In this document: piece after piece, positions 27,150-35,596 of the stretch
How positions within the stretch are numbered: position 1 is the first letter of the stretch
Layout of the letters: every line of letters starts with the position of its first letter
Assembly (NCBI GenBank): GCA_965197825.1
Contig: CBDANW010000003.1
Coordinates: forward strand, 1 to 64,000
Reading direction: 5' to 3'
From: CBDANW01 sp965197825
Lineage (GTDB): Bacteria > Acidobacteriota > Vicinamibacteria > Marinacidobacterales > DATDRI01
DNA: 64,000 bases
Position numbers and translations under genes: made by a program
Notes under the pieces: generated by a model
Database searches by the model: none
The model's input: only the letters and a program-made list of their open reading frames with translations
Told to the model about the DNA's origin: nothing

Positions 27150-28004
27150 GGTAGGAAGAAGTGCGCCGGGGAAGAACCGCAGAAGGGTCCGGACCCTGGT
27201 TGAGGCCAAATTCGAGACAAGTAAGGACATAAAGGAGGCCCAGGCGGACTTGGTCCCAAACGTACTAGCCCCCGCTACGCCACAGTAGCCCCGGCCTCGA
27301 TTCTGGGCCTCTCGGGTGGCCTCTTTTTCGCTGCCGCACGGCCCGTTCAGCGCCCGCTCCCCTATTTGGCGCAAACGTGGCACTCGAAAATCGAGATTAG
27401 AGACGAATACCGAAAGTGAGGCCCGTTCAGCCCTTATAGCGCGTCTCTGGTGCCACCTACTCCTGCGAAACCCCACCAACCGCGCGGAAAATCTCACCCG
27501 TCTCTGCAGTGCCGCAATCGGCCAGACTGTGTGGCGGATGGTGCAGTTCGGAGCTATCCGGTCTCGGCAAAAGGTGGTCCAGCTTTTGGCGGAAATCCTC
27601 AAACAGAAAAGCCAGTGGAGATTCAGGAGGTTTCGAGTTTTTCGAGTTTTTCCTACCGTACACGGGTCGGCAAAAGGCGGTCCAGCTTTTGGCGGAAATC
27701 CTCAACCAGAAAAGTAAGTGGAGATTCAGGAGGTTTCGAGTTTCGCGCATTTCTGGACTTTTTTGACGCGTACGAACAGGTTTTGCGAGAAGGCTGTTTT
27801 ACGCCCTCTCGGGTTTCAACCATGATGCCAATTTCGTTACATCCTCTTCCCCTACAGTGATTTAACGGCCTCCGTCACGTGCTGGTCCCCGCACGCATTA
27901 TCGACGGGTGGTCGCTCGAGCCGGGATTTTAATTGGCTTTAGTAAGATGTTCTATACGGCAATTTCAATCTCCCGGACGCCTGAAAGAAGGTCGTGTCGT
28001 GAAC
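27150..28004 (+). repeat. R-long repeat, partial copy with internal duplication
   Basis: Shares long stretches with 8760-9110 and 9220-9370. Uniquely, a segment of about 80 bases around GGTCCAGCTTTTGGCGGAAA is present twice (27569 and 27673), about 104 bases apart. It abuts MITE-B at 28005. Confidence 0.7.
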
Positions 28005-28137
28005 CCCGTCGTGTCCAAAAACACAAACGCGTCGCCAAGCCCTTGATGGTTGCGCTCTTCTTAATAATGATAGATGAACTCGGCGACAGCCCGGCGTGCG
28101 GGTCTTAGAGTTCGTTTGTATTTTTGGACACGACGGG
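28005..28137. repeat. MITE-B, full copy (133 bp)
   Basis: Perfect terminal inverted repeats CCCGTCGTGTCCAAAAA with further matches to CACAAACG. The interior contains, in reverse, codons for the HNHQG end of an integrase-core transposase, so it is an internal-deletion product. Its twin is at 57581-57713. Confidence 0.9.
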
Positions 28138-29156
28138 AGTTGCTCCTGCGCAACGAGTATCTTGTAGCAGAGAATCGAGTTCTTCGAAATCAGCTCCAGG
28201 GTCGCTTGCGTCTGACCGATGGCGAACGGCGGTCTCTGGCCGAGATCGGAAAGCGTCTGGGTAAGCAAGCCCTTGATGAGGTCACGAGTATCGTGAACCC
28301 TGACACGATCCTAGGTTGGCACCGGAGGCTTGTCGCGAAGAAGTTCGATGGCTCCAAGAACCGTCAGTATCCAGGGCGACCGCGGATCGACGCCGACATC
28401 GAAGAGCTGGTGGTGCGTCTCGCCAAGGAGAACAAATCCTGGGGTTACGACCGGATTGCCGGGGCGCTAGCCAACCTCGGGCATGAAGTGGCCGACCAAA
28501 CCGTCGGTAACATTCTGAAACGCCACGGCATTCCGCTCGCACCAGAGCGTCGGAAGACCACGACGTGGAGGGAGTTCATCCGCTCGCATATGGACGTGCT
28601 CGCGGCGACAGATTTTTTCACCACGGAAGTGTGGGCTCAGGGCGGGTTGGTGACGTACTACGTTCTGTTCTTCATACACCTGGCTACCCGTCGAGTCCAC
28701 GTTGCCGGCATCACGCCGCATCCGAACGAACAGTGGATGACTCAAGTAGCTCGCAACGTGACCATGGCGGATATCGGCTTTCTGTCCTCGAGCCGATACC
28801 TCATTCACGACCGGGACACGAAGTTCTGCCAGTCGTTCCACCGGACCATCGAGGCGATTGGCGTCGCGCCCGTCAAGCTGCCCGCACGGAGCCCGGATTT
28901 GAACTCGTTCGCGGAGCGCTGGGTGAAGTCAGTCAAAGAAGAATGTCTCTCGAAGCTCATCCTGTTCGGCGAGAAATAGCTCCGTCATGCGCTTAGGGAG
29001 TACGTCGTCTACTATCACAACGAGAGGAATCATCAAGGCAAGGAGAATCTGCTGCTGTTCCCAGCCAGCGACCAGTTACCTCAGTCTGAGCGCAAGGTAC
29101 ACTCCCGTGAACGGCTTGGCGGCTTACTACGTTTCTACCATCGGGAAGCCGCATGA
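28138..29156 (+). pseudogene. ISu1 transposase, truncated and with a nonsense codon
   Basis: From LLLRNEYLVAENRVLRNQLQ it follows copy 1 closely through RSHMDVLAATDFFTTEVW and the DRDTKFCQSFHRT segment. At 28977-28979 a TAG replaces the TCG serine of copy 1. The downstream part with YYHNERNHQGKENLLL, holding the catalytic Glu, remains in frame to the normal stop. The nonsense site differs from copy 1, so the two copies died independently. Confidence 0.85.
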
Positions 29157-29172
29157 GTATTTTGACCTCACG
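28138..29172 (+). mobile_element. ISu1 copy 2, 5' end replaced by MITE-B
   Basis: The right end GAGTATTTTGACC at 29156-29168 is present. The left end and first 15 codons are missing because MITE-B abuts the coding sequence at 28138. Confidence 0.8.
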
Positions 29173-29278
29173 GCATTCAGGGCCGATCCGACCCCAAGAT
29201 GTTGGCAACGCCGTGCGCTCAAGCCCCATCATCTAGCGGCCCGCTTCGAGCTTGAGACCTCAACTTGACAATACCTCT

Positions 29279-29435
29279 CAGGGTCCGTGGATGAGGAATT
29301 GCTCCTGCGCAACGGGTATCTTGTGGCCGAGAATCGAGTTCTTCGAAATCAGGTCCAGGGTCGCTTGCGCCTGACCGATGCGAAACGTCCCGGCGCGTGG
29401 GTCTTGAGTTCGTTTGTGTTTTTGGACGCGATGGG
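29279..29435 (+). repeat. Chimeric fragment: ISu1 N-terminal coding piece joined to MITE-B end
   Basis: Thirty-odd codons reading VDEELLLRNGYLVAENRVL to LRLTDA pass directly into a MITE-B end (GAGTTCGTTTGTGTTTTTGG). It is the mirror image of 13783-13885. The M23 gene follows 36 bases later. Confidence 0.65.
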
Positions 29436-29471
29436 TCCACCTGAGCGCACAGGACTGCTAGAATCTGGCGC

Positions 29472-30836
29472 ATGAAAAAATATGTCGCGCTGTTTATCTT
29501 AGTGGCTGCGGGCGCGGGTGCCGCTTGGGTTGTGGCTGGGTGTGCGCCTGGTCCTATGATCGAATTCATCGAGCCTGTGGCCGTCGGTCAAGTGGGTGAG
29601 CTCGTCATGACGATCGATACGCCGGGCGGTGAGCTCAGTTTGCTCGAGGTGACGCTCGAACAGGGCGGCGAGACGCTGCAAGTATTCAATCTTGCGACCC
29701 GCGGCGGTGCGTCAGGGCTTGTACGCGAAGGCGAGGATCGCTTGGTGCTCAGGCAGCCGATTGGCAGGCAACGGTTTGAGTCACTCAGTGATGGGTCAGC
29801 GAGTGTCGCGGTCACAGCGGGTCGACCCGTATTGTTCGGCCTTCGCGAAGCCATAACGGAATCCGAACTAGGGATCGAAGTTCGTTTGCGCCGGCCGGTT
29901 ATCGTCGTTCAATCTCAGTTTCACCACGTCAATCACGGCGGTTCCGAGCTCGTCGTGTATCGCGTAACACCAGCCGACTCAGTTTCCGGCGTGCGTGTCG
30001 GCGAGCGTGAGTATCCAGGTTTCCCGGCTGCCGGTGCCGGTGTCGAAAGCGCTGATCCTATGTTGCATGTTGCGTTCTACGCCCTTTCGTGGGATCAGGA
30101 TCTCAACACACCGATCAGCGTTTTTGCACGTGACCCTCTTGGTAACGAAGGCAGTGCAACTTTCGATCAACATGTTTTTCCACAGCAATTTCGGGAAAGC
30201 CGAATCAATTTGAGTGATCGCTTTCTCTCTCGTGTCGTGCCGGCCATCCTGCAAAACTCGCCCGACTTTCTTGTCGATGACTCAACTGATGTTCTGGCGT
30301 CCTATATCAGCATCAATAACGATATGCGTCGCGAAAACCACGAGTACATCGCGAGCCTGAGTGTCGAGACGGTTCCAGAGTTGCTCTGGCAGGGATCCTT
30401 CAAGCAGCTCATCAACACGGCTGTCGAATCGGGCTTTGCCGACCAGCGTGATTACATTTATGAAGGTGATGTCGTCGATCATCAGACTCACCTGGGTTTT
30501 GACCTCGCTTCAACGGCGGCAGCGCCAGTGTCTGCCGCGAACCGCGGACGTGTCGTCCATGCCGGCTGGCTCGGTATTTACGGCAACTGCGTGATTCTCG
30601 ATCATGGTATGGGTCTGCAGTCGCTTTACGCACACTTGTCGTCCATCGATGTCCGTGTCGGCGAGATGATCGAGCTCGACGGGAAACTCGGCCGGAGCGG
30701 TGCGACGGGCTTAGCGGGTGGCGATCACCTGCACTTCACGACGCTCCTGCACGGTACCGCTATCACACCGATCGATTGGTGGAGCAGCCAATGGGTCGAA
30801 GACCGGATCATGCGCAAGCTCCGCGAAGCAAACTAG
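29472..30836 (+). CDS. M23-family metallopeptidase, lipoprotein
   Basis: This 454-residue envelope protein has a signal sequence with lipobox VVAGC at residues 20-24, so it is lipid-anchored. A long N-terminal region with beta-rich composition precedes a C-terminal LytM/M23 domain. The zinc ligands are HLGFDLA near residue 341 (HxGxD) and HLHF near residue 423 (HxH), with the LYAHLSSIDVRVGEMI core between them. It probably cleaves peptidoglycan crosslinks or activates amidases. TAGAAT lies eight bases before the ATG and no Shine-Dalgarno is visible, so the mRNA may be leaderless. The gene is intact and its flanks are repeats on both sides. Confidence 0.9.
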   Translation: MKKYVALFILVAAGAGAAWVVAGCAPGPMIEFIEPVAVGQVGELVMTIDTPGGELSLLEVTLEQGGETLQVFNLATRGGASGLVREGEDRLVLRQPIGRQRFESLSDGSASVAVTAGRPVLFGLREAITESELGIEVRLRRPVIVVQSQFHHVNHGGSELVVYRVTPADSVSGVRVGEREYPGFPAAGAGVESADPMLHVAFYALSWDQDLNTPISVFARDPLGNEGSATFDQHVFPQQFRESRINLSDRFLSRVVPAILQNSPDFLVDDSTDVLASYISINNDMRRENHEYIASLSVETVPELLWQGSFKQLINTAVESGFADQRDYIYEGDVVDHQTHLGFDLASTAAAPVSAANRGRVVHAGWLGIYGNCVILDHGMGLQSLYAHLSSIDVRVGEMIELDGKLGRSGATGLAGGDHLHFTTLLHGTAITPIDWWSSQWVEDRIMRKLREAN

Positions 30837-30869
30837 TCTGTCGATCCAAAGCAGAATAGACAAGCGAAG

Positions 30870-31229
30870 CCCGTCGTGTCCAAAAACACAAACGAACTCA
30901 AGACTGGCGCGCCGGGCCGTTTCGATCGTCATCGCTCCGTGGCGAGCCCCAGATCAGGGGCGTGTCGGAGGCGATGTCGGCGATTCGGGTTCTCCGCACG
31001 CGCAGGAAAAACACTGTCCAGCAACGGGATGCCACGCTGCCGGGCGGAGACCTGGATCCAGGCCCGGACCGCACCTGGACCAGAACGTGCTAGCCCGCTA
31101 TGCCTCGGTAGCCCCGACCTCGATTCTGGGCCTCTCGGGTGGCCTCTTTTCCGCTACCGCACGGCCCGGTCAGCGCCCGTTCTCCTATTTGGCGCAAACG
31201 TGGCACTCGAAAATCGAGATTAGAGACGA
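30870..31229 (+). repeat. R-long repeat, 5' third
   Basis: Starts with the MITE-B terminal sequence and follows 8560-8945 closely up to AATCGAGATTAGAGACGAA, where MITE-A begins. Confidence 0.75.
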
Positions 31230-31234
31230 AAACC

Positions 31235-31400
31235 GGTGCTTCCGCCATTAAGTGTTGGTGAGATGACGCTAAGGCTTCACGCTGCATTAAATTACAGCCA
31301 AAATAGCGCTCTCGACCTTCGCCGCACGCTAAATGGAGCGGAAACTCTTTTTTTGCAAAGGGATACGTACACATCACCAACAGCAAACAGCGCAAGCACC
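31235..31400 (-). repeat. MITE-A copy (166 bp)
   Basis: Full element in reverse orientation, from GGTGCTTCCGCCATTAAGTG to AGCGCAAGCACC. It sits at the broken end of R-long. Confidence 0.8.
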
Positions 31401-31404
31401 GAAG

Positions 31405-31582
31405 CACCGGCGGAGGACGGCGAGCTGCTGGCGAAGAGCGACATTCTCGAGAGCTAGCTCGCGACGAGCCTTGAAGGCAGAGACGAGAGCGCGAACAAAC
31501 GACGAAATCATGCCGGCATGGTGCCGGCAGACCGGAGACTAATCAAGTTCGGTGCGCGCGGATGAATAAATAGAAGGCACAG
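31405..31582 (+). repeat. IS1-like 5' end remnant
   Basis: The segment GGAGGACGGCGAGCTGCTGG to GATGAATAAATAGAAGGCAC, shared with 14150-14317 and 33655-33840. Codon 4 of the transposase is TAG. Confidence 0.6.
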
Positions 31583-31688
31583 CCGCCAAAATAGAGCTCG
31601 TGACCTTCGCTTCGCGCTAAATGGAGCGTAAGCGCCTCTTTTGCAAAGGGATGCGTACACATCACCAACAGTAAACAGCGCAAGCACC
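31583..31688 (-). repeat. Partial MITE-A
   Basis: About 106 bases matching the left part of MITE-A, including ACCAACAGTAAACAGCGCAA and the terminal GCACC. The other end is replaced by the IS1-like segment. Confidence 0.7.
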
Positions 31689-31716
31689 CGCGAAACCGGA
31701 AACTAGAGCGTTTCGG

Positions 31717-32166
31717 TCACTCGGAGCTTGCCTTCGGATAGATCTTCTCGCCATCGTAGTCTCTCATCCCGCAGAAACCGATGACCTCGAACCCATTTTC
31801 TTTCAGCAAGGCCGCGGCACGCGCGGCTCGTCCTCCGCCGTTTCAGGCGGTGAGGATGGGTTTATCCTTCGGTAGCTCGTCGAGCCGATCGGCAAGTTGG
31901 TCGATGGGGATGTTGGTGTAGCCCTCGACCGTACCCAATTCCTCCAACTCTTCGGGGTTTCGTACATCGAGGAGAAAGACGTTCGAGTCATTCAGCGCTG
32001 CCGCGAGCCCCTCGCCTTTGAGCTGCGGCGCTTCGTCGATCGTGTCGGTCGCCGATTCAGCCGGCTCGACCGGCGCCGATGAGGAAGCGGGCTCCTCGTG
32101 TCCCCCGCCGTCCCCACCACCGCAGGCGAACAGCGCTGCCGCGGGGAGCCAATAGAGTCGTTTCAT
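31717..32166 (-). CDS. Rhodanese-like lipoprotein, probable selenoprotein (TGA at the catalytic Cys)
   Basis: Read through the TGA at 31843-31845 it is a 149-residue single-domain rhodanese. The N terminus is a signal with lipobox LFAC (Cys15) and a Gly/Ser/Glu linker. The domain has VFLLDVRNPEELEELG and TNIPIDQLADRLDELPKDK. The active-site loop reads PILTA-(TGA)-NGGGRAARAAALL; relatives have Cys there, and the loop plus following helix are normal. After it come KENGFEVIGFCGMRDYDGEK and a TGA stop. The ATG has a strong GGAGGTGACC upstream. A GC-rich hairpin follows the internal TGA. Selenocysteine is the best explanation; a TGC-to-TGA nonsense mutation is the alternative. Confidence 0.72.
31811..31827 (-). 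promoter_or_regulatory. Candidate SECIS hairpin of the rhodanese gene
   Basis: On the mRNA, GCCGCG and CGCGGC form a perfect 6-bp stem around loop CGUGC. The loop starts 22 bases after the in-frame UGA, within the 16-37 base window described for bacterial SECIS elements, and it carries the GU expected for SelB recognition. High local GC content makes hairpins common, so this is supportive rather than proof. Confidence 0.5.
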
Positions 32167-32201
32167 GGTCACCTCCACCGCGACCTATAGCACATCTAGG
32201 C

Positions 32202-32320
32202 GTTCGGCTGCCGCTGGCACCGCGGGCACAGATACCGCGAGAGATAGACGCTCGAGGTCCAGACCCGGATATTCGAAAACAGTCGCAAGAGCGAGCCTCT
32301 CCGGGTTCCTAAAACGCCGG
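32202..32320 (-). pseudogene. C-terminal fragment with a CPRC motif
   Basis: The frame ends SRYLCPRCQRQPNA and stops 33 bases before the rhodanese start on the same strand. A C-terminal CPxCQ is seen in Fpg/Nei-type DNA glycosylases, but the first Cys pair is not visible, so the identity stays open. Its upstream part is missing. Confidence 0.3.
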
Positions 32321-32439
32321 TGGCGTCGTCGGGTCGACCGACACGAAGCAGTCGAGCATGGCAGATCTAAAACGCGCAATCAACCCTGGGTCGACTTTTT
32401 GCGGAGCACAGGGTGAGAAGGTAGATGCCGGCACCGTCG

Positions 32440-32618
32440 ACATCACCTTGGTTCTCGTACGCAAATACGTCGACTACTATCATTCGTGCCGGACTCATTT
32501 GTCGCTTGAGAAGGACGCGCCCGAGCCTCGCCGGGTAGAGTCGCCGGCGATGGGCAGAGTGAGAGCCATTCCAAAGGTCGGTGGTCTCTATCATTATTAC
32601 ACTCGACGCGCTGCTTGA
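32440..32618 (+). pseudogene. Integrase-core transposase, C-terminal fragment
   Basis: About 59 codons with KYVDYYHSCRTHLSLEKDAP and VGGLYHYYTRRAA, typical of the C terminus of the rve transposase whose N terminus is at 12754. The last 22 bases (ATTACACTCGACGCGCTGCT plus TG) are tandemly duplicated at 32596-32639. Confidence 0.75.
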
Positions 32619-32856
32619 TTACACTCGACGCGCTGCTTGAGCCGATCCGCTCGGAACGGCTGCCGGACTTCGCACCAGCTTACGCCTCTACCCCTGAGTA
32701 GAGCCGACGCCGGCTCCTAAAACGTCCTACATGAAGGCGACCAAAGCATCCTGGTTGCACGCAGTTCGCCAATCTCATACAGCTCGAGTTTATGGAAGGG
32801 ACAGGGGCCTGATGCTCTGCGCAGCAGGCGACACGCGGAATCCGATAGCCGGGTTG

Positions 32857-33534
32857 CTAGTATTCGACGGGTACAGCGTCAAGGCTACGCCAGAGATACC
32901 ACGAAGCGACAGACCGCCATGGTCGCCAAGGCTCCGCGATTGCAACCATCTCATCGGGACCCGGGCGAACGCTGTCGTTGAAGTGACTGGCGATCGCCTT
33001 CTGGATACCGATGTCCGCAACGGGAAGCACGTCCGGTCTCAACAGGTGAAATATCAGGAACATCTCAGCAGTCCAACGGCCGATCCCTTTCATTTGGACG
33101 AGGCGTTCGATCACCGCATCGTCGTCCATTCGATGCCATGACTCTTGGTCGAGCGCGCCTTCGGTGAAGTGCTCCGCCAGACTCAGGAGATAGCGCGCCT
33201 TGGGCCGTGACAGTCCGCAACCGTGCAAGGCGTCCTCGGTCTGGCTGGCCACGGCACCGGGAGTCATTGCGCCGACATGCGCGATCAGTTTCTGCCATAC
33301 TGCTTCCGCTGCGTGAACGGAAATCTGTTGAGCCACGATCGAGCGCGACAGCGAGAAAAAAGGATCGTTTCGAGGCCGCAGAACAGATCCTCCGGCGGCG
33401 CGGATGAGGTTGCCAAGTATCGGGTCAGCCCGACCGAGCGCGTGCCGGGCCTCTGCCCAATACGGTGCCGCATCCGCGCTCGTTCCAGTCATGGGTCTGG
33501 ACGACACGCCTTTCCTGTCCATGCTTCGTGACAT
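32857..33534 (-). CDS. alkA: DNA-3-methyladenine glycosylase II (AlkA-type, HhH-GPD)
   Basis: A 225-residue base-excision glycosylase that removes alkylated purines. The family core is complete: SLSRSIVAQQISVHAAEAVW near residue 62, the helix-hairpin-helix LVQMKGIGRWTAEMFLIF near residue 145, and the catalytic Asp in LPVADIGIQKA near residue 171. The length fits the short bacterial AlkA form without the N-terminal TBP-like domain. The frame opens at MSRSMDRKG; MTGTSADAA 14 codons in is an alternative start. It is on the same strand as the two putative selenoprotein genes, but repeats lie between them, so an operon is unlikely now. Confidence 0.88.
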   Translation of the reverse strand: MSRSMDRKGVSSRPMTGTSADAAPYWAEARHALGRADPILGNLIRAAGGSVLRPRNDPFFSLSRSIVAQQISVHAAEAVWQKLIAHVGAMTPGAVASQTEDALHGCGLSRPKARYLLSLAEHFTEGALDQESWHRMDDDAVIERLVQMKGIGRWTAEMFLIFHLLRPDVLPVADIGIQKAIASHFNDSVRPGPDEMVAIAEPWRPWRSVASWYLWRSLDAVPVEY

Positions 33535-33627
33535 TGATAACTGAACCGCCCCGGGCTTTCCGGAGACTGTTTGAGTTGAGTCTCGCTATCTGGGGCGAGC
33601 CTTCCTGCGACCCATAATAGTTCATCG

Positions 33628-33840
33628 CTCAGGGACATTCGAGAGCCGCGGCCGTTTCACGGAACGGCGGAGTACGGCGAGCTGCTGCCGAGGAGCGACA
33701 TTTCTCAAGAGTCAGCTCGCGACGAGCCTTGAAGGCAGAGATGAGAGCGCGAACCAACGACGAAATCATGCCGGCATGATCCCGGTAGACCGGAGACTAA
33801 TCAAGTTCGGTGCGCGCGGATGAATAAACAGAAGGCACAG
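33628..33840 (+). repeat. IS1-like 5' end remnant
   Basis: Shares TTCGAGAGCCGCGGCCGTTT with 14116 onward and ends GATGAATAAACAGAAGGCAC; here codon 4 is CAG. It ends in non-coding sequence after 33840. Confidence 0.6.
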
Positions 33841-33889
33841 AGTCGGGGCCAAGCGAGCTCTCGGCCTCTATCGGAGTTGTGCACCAAGG

Positions 33890-34120
33890 CAGCAGCGGAC
33901 GGCTTTCATCAAGCTACTCATGGCGGTGTGCGAACCAGCTCGCCGGGCCTAGAAGTTTCCCGAGGAGACTTCACGTGGTACGTCATCATGGATCTGAAGA
34001 TAACACCCTTGGGCCAGACGATTGTAAAGCCTACGGCCCTTGGCCCGGTCGCAAACACAGACACTAAGCTGCTGATTTATGGTCTATTTCAAAAGGGCTG
34101 AGTTTTGGCACAGGACGGGC
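33890..34120 (-). repeat. Dehydrogenase start plus ISu2 left end
   Basis: A near-copy of 16530-16760: the first codons and upstream flank of the quinone reductase gene (33890-33925) joined to the ISu2 left end with its start codon, finishing at the outer repeat GGCACAGGACGGG. The duplication shows that this junction moved or recombined as a block. Confidence 0.75.
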
Positions 34121-34132
34121 TGAGCGAATACC

Positions 34133-34570
34133 TCAAAAATCCTTTAACACTTCCTCCGGGTGCTTCGACGCGTCCACGTTTGGATAAGCCTTCACAATCT
34201 TTCCTTCTCCGTCGGTGAGAAAGCTGATCCGGTTCGCGTATTGGGCGTCGGCACTGTCGCAGGCGCCATAGATCAAGCCCACCGCACGGTCGGTATCGCA
34301 AAGCAGTGGGAAATTGAAGTCAAACTTCTTCGCGAAGACGGCGTTTTCCTCCACGCTATCGAAGCTGATGCCGAGAACCTGGATCCCTCTATCGTTGTAC
34401 TGCTGGATTCGATCGCGGAACCCGCGGCCCTCGATAGTTCACCCCGGGGTGTCGGCCTTGGGGTAGAACCACAAGACCACATGTTTGCCGACGAAATCTG
34501 AAAGCTTGACGGTATTCCCGGTGTGATCTTGAACCGAAAAGTCCGGCGCTTGGCTCCCGGCTTCTAGCAT
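34133..34570 (-). CDS. bcp: Peroxiredoxin of the Bcp/PrxQ type, probable selenoprotein (TGA at the peroxidatic Cys)
   Basis: Read through TGA 34439-34441 it is a 145-residue peroxiredoxin that reduces hydroperoxides in the cytoplasm. APDFSVQDHTGNTVKLSDF opens the thioredoxin fold, and VVLWFYPKADTPG leads straight to the TGA at codon 44, followed by TIEGRGFRDRI. Relatives have TPGCTxE, so the TGA is exactly the peroxidatic Cys. GISFDSVEENAVFAKKF, FPLLCDTDRAVG, and ANRISFLTDGEGKI with VDASKHPEEVL complete the family without other lesions. The ATG has GGAGG upstream and TATAAT about 20 bases before that. Selenocysteine peroxiredoxins are established; a double coincidence with the nearby rhodanese is unlikely. 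Confidence 0.8.
34409..34434 (-). promoter_or_regulatory. Candidate SECIS hairpin of the peroxiredoxin gene
   Basis: Beginning four bases after the UGA, UCGA pairs with UCGA at the base. The upper stem CGCGG/CCGCG carries a GUU loop, or CGCG/CGCG a GGUUC loop. The loop lies about 17-19 bases after the UGA and contains the GGU expected in bacterial SECIS loops. Confidence 0.55.
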
Positions 34571-34586
34571 TCTAACCTCCAGTGCG

Positions 34587-34592
34587 TCCCAT
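34587..34592 (-). promoter_or_regulatory. Probable -10 box of the peroxiredoxin gene
   Basis: TATAAT on the minus strand, about 17 bases upstream of the ATG, with GGAGG between them. The -35 is unclear: TTTAAG at 16-base spacing or TTGTTT at 19. Confidence 0.4.
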
Positions 34593-34812
34593 TATAGACC
34601 GTTAGACTAGACCTTAAACAAGCGCATTGACGAACGATACGCTCTAATTGCAAACGTTCGCGTTTCCATCTTGCTGAGAAGCGCTTCAGCGCGAAGAAGT
34701 GTGCGACTGAAGGCCTATGAACTGTCTTTACCGTGTCGCAGCGGTTCATAAATGGCTTGTGGGGATAGCTCTTCCGTAAGTAGCGTGTTCGTTACGAAAA
34801 AATAACCCTCTA
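34593..34812. other. Gene-free stretch
   Basis: Contains the upstream region of the peroxiredoxin gene and an AT-rich segment next to the IS1380 fragment. No gene is recognised. Confidence 0.4.
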
Positions 34813-34814
34813 TT

Positions 34815-35257
34815 TCAACATCGCATCCTTGTCGCAAGCTGGTCGAAGCCACGAAGAAAAACCGGTTGCCAAGGGTTCCACGCGAACAGGCGGTAAATAG
34901 TTTTTCTTCCCTGGCAGACGATCTGGGCGGGGACGCGGATAAACGCGTTGACGAACGGTTTGAACTCCATCCGGACAACGGCTCGCTTCTCAGCCTTGTG
35001 CTTGCTCGCCCAGCGTCCCTTTTCGGAGAGTAGGAGCCCGAACCACGCCTTGAGGCTCCAGGCAAGAGACGCGATTACCATGTATGCCCAGTTGCTTAAT
35101 AGATTGTCGAGCGGTGTCTTGAGCGCATGAACCCCGCTCTTGAGCTGCGCGATTAGGGTCTCTTGATTGCAGCGTTCGTTCGATTCCCACACGATCTCCT
35201 CAGCCGGAATATCCCGCTTGTTGGTGAGATAGAAAAAAATACACGATGTCGTCGTGG
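34815..35257 (-). pseudogene. IS1380-family transposase, C-terminal fragment
   Basis: About 145 codons with FYLTNKRDIPAEEIVWESNE and RCNQETLIAQLKSGVHALKT, then SNWAYMVIASLAWSLKAWF, the conserved C-terminal part of IS1380 DDE transposases. The 5' part is replaced by a recombinase fragment at about 35260; the normal C terminus seems present. Confidence 0.85.
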
Positions 35258-35261
35258 GGTT

Positions 35262-35595
35262 ACCGAAAACCGCGCCGGGCCGCCTCGAACCGTTCGACGA
35301 GCTTCGCAAAGTCGGAGAGGGAACGGGTCAGCCGGTCGACCTTGTAGACCACAATCTGCTCGACGAGACCGGCATCGATGTCGTCGAGCAAGCGCTGCAG
35401 GCCCGGGCGCTCCAGGGTTCCTCCCGAGATCCCCGCGTCCTCGTAGACGGTTGGCAGCAGCACCCAGCCCTCCGCCTTGTGGCTCGCGATATACGCGGCG
35501 CAGGCCTCTCGCTGCGCATCGAGGGAGTTGAACTCCTACTCGAGACCTTCTTCCGCGCTCTTTCGCGTATAGATGGCAGAGCGGATTTTCTTCAT
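35262..35595 (-). pseudogene. Serine recombinase, N-terminal fragment with stop and frameshift (copy 2)
   Basis: Same sequence as copies 1 and 3, but CAG at the EQEFNS position is TAG (35536-35538), and an extra G near 35270 shifts the frame just before the IS1380 junction. Confidence 0.82.
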
Positions 35596-35596
35596 G

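Noticed and set aside
24112..27288. Several + strand frames of 300-450 codons opposite the type ISP gene
   Set aside because: Shadows of a GC-rich coding strand; no motifs, and the opposite strand carries a complete enzyme.
31843..31845. Rhodanese gene as a simple pseudogene with a nonsense codon
   Set aside because: The TGA falls exactly on the catalytic Cys codon, no other lesion is present, a second Cys enzyme nearby shows the same, and a SECIS-like hairpin follows. It remains the main alternative.
32202..32320. Fpg/Nei DNA glycosylase C terminus
   Set aside because: Only one CxxC pair is visible and the zinc-finger lead-in is not family-like, so it is listed as unidentified.
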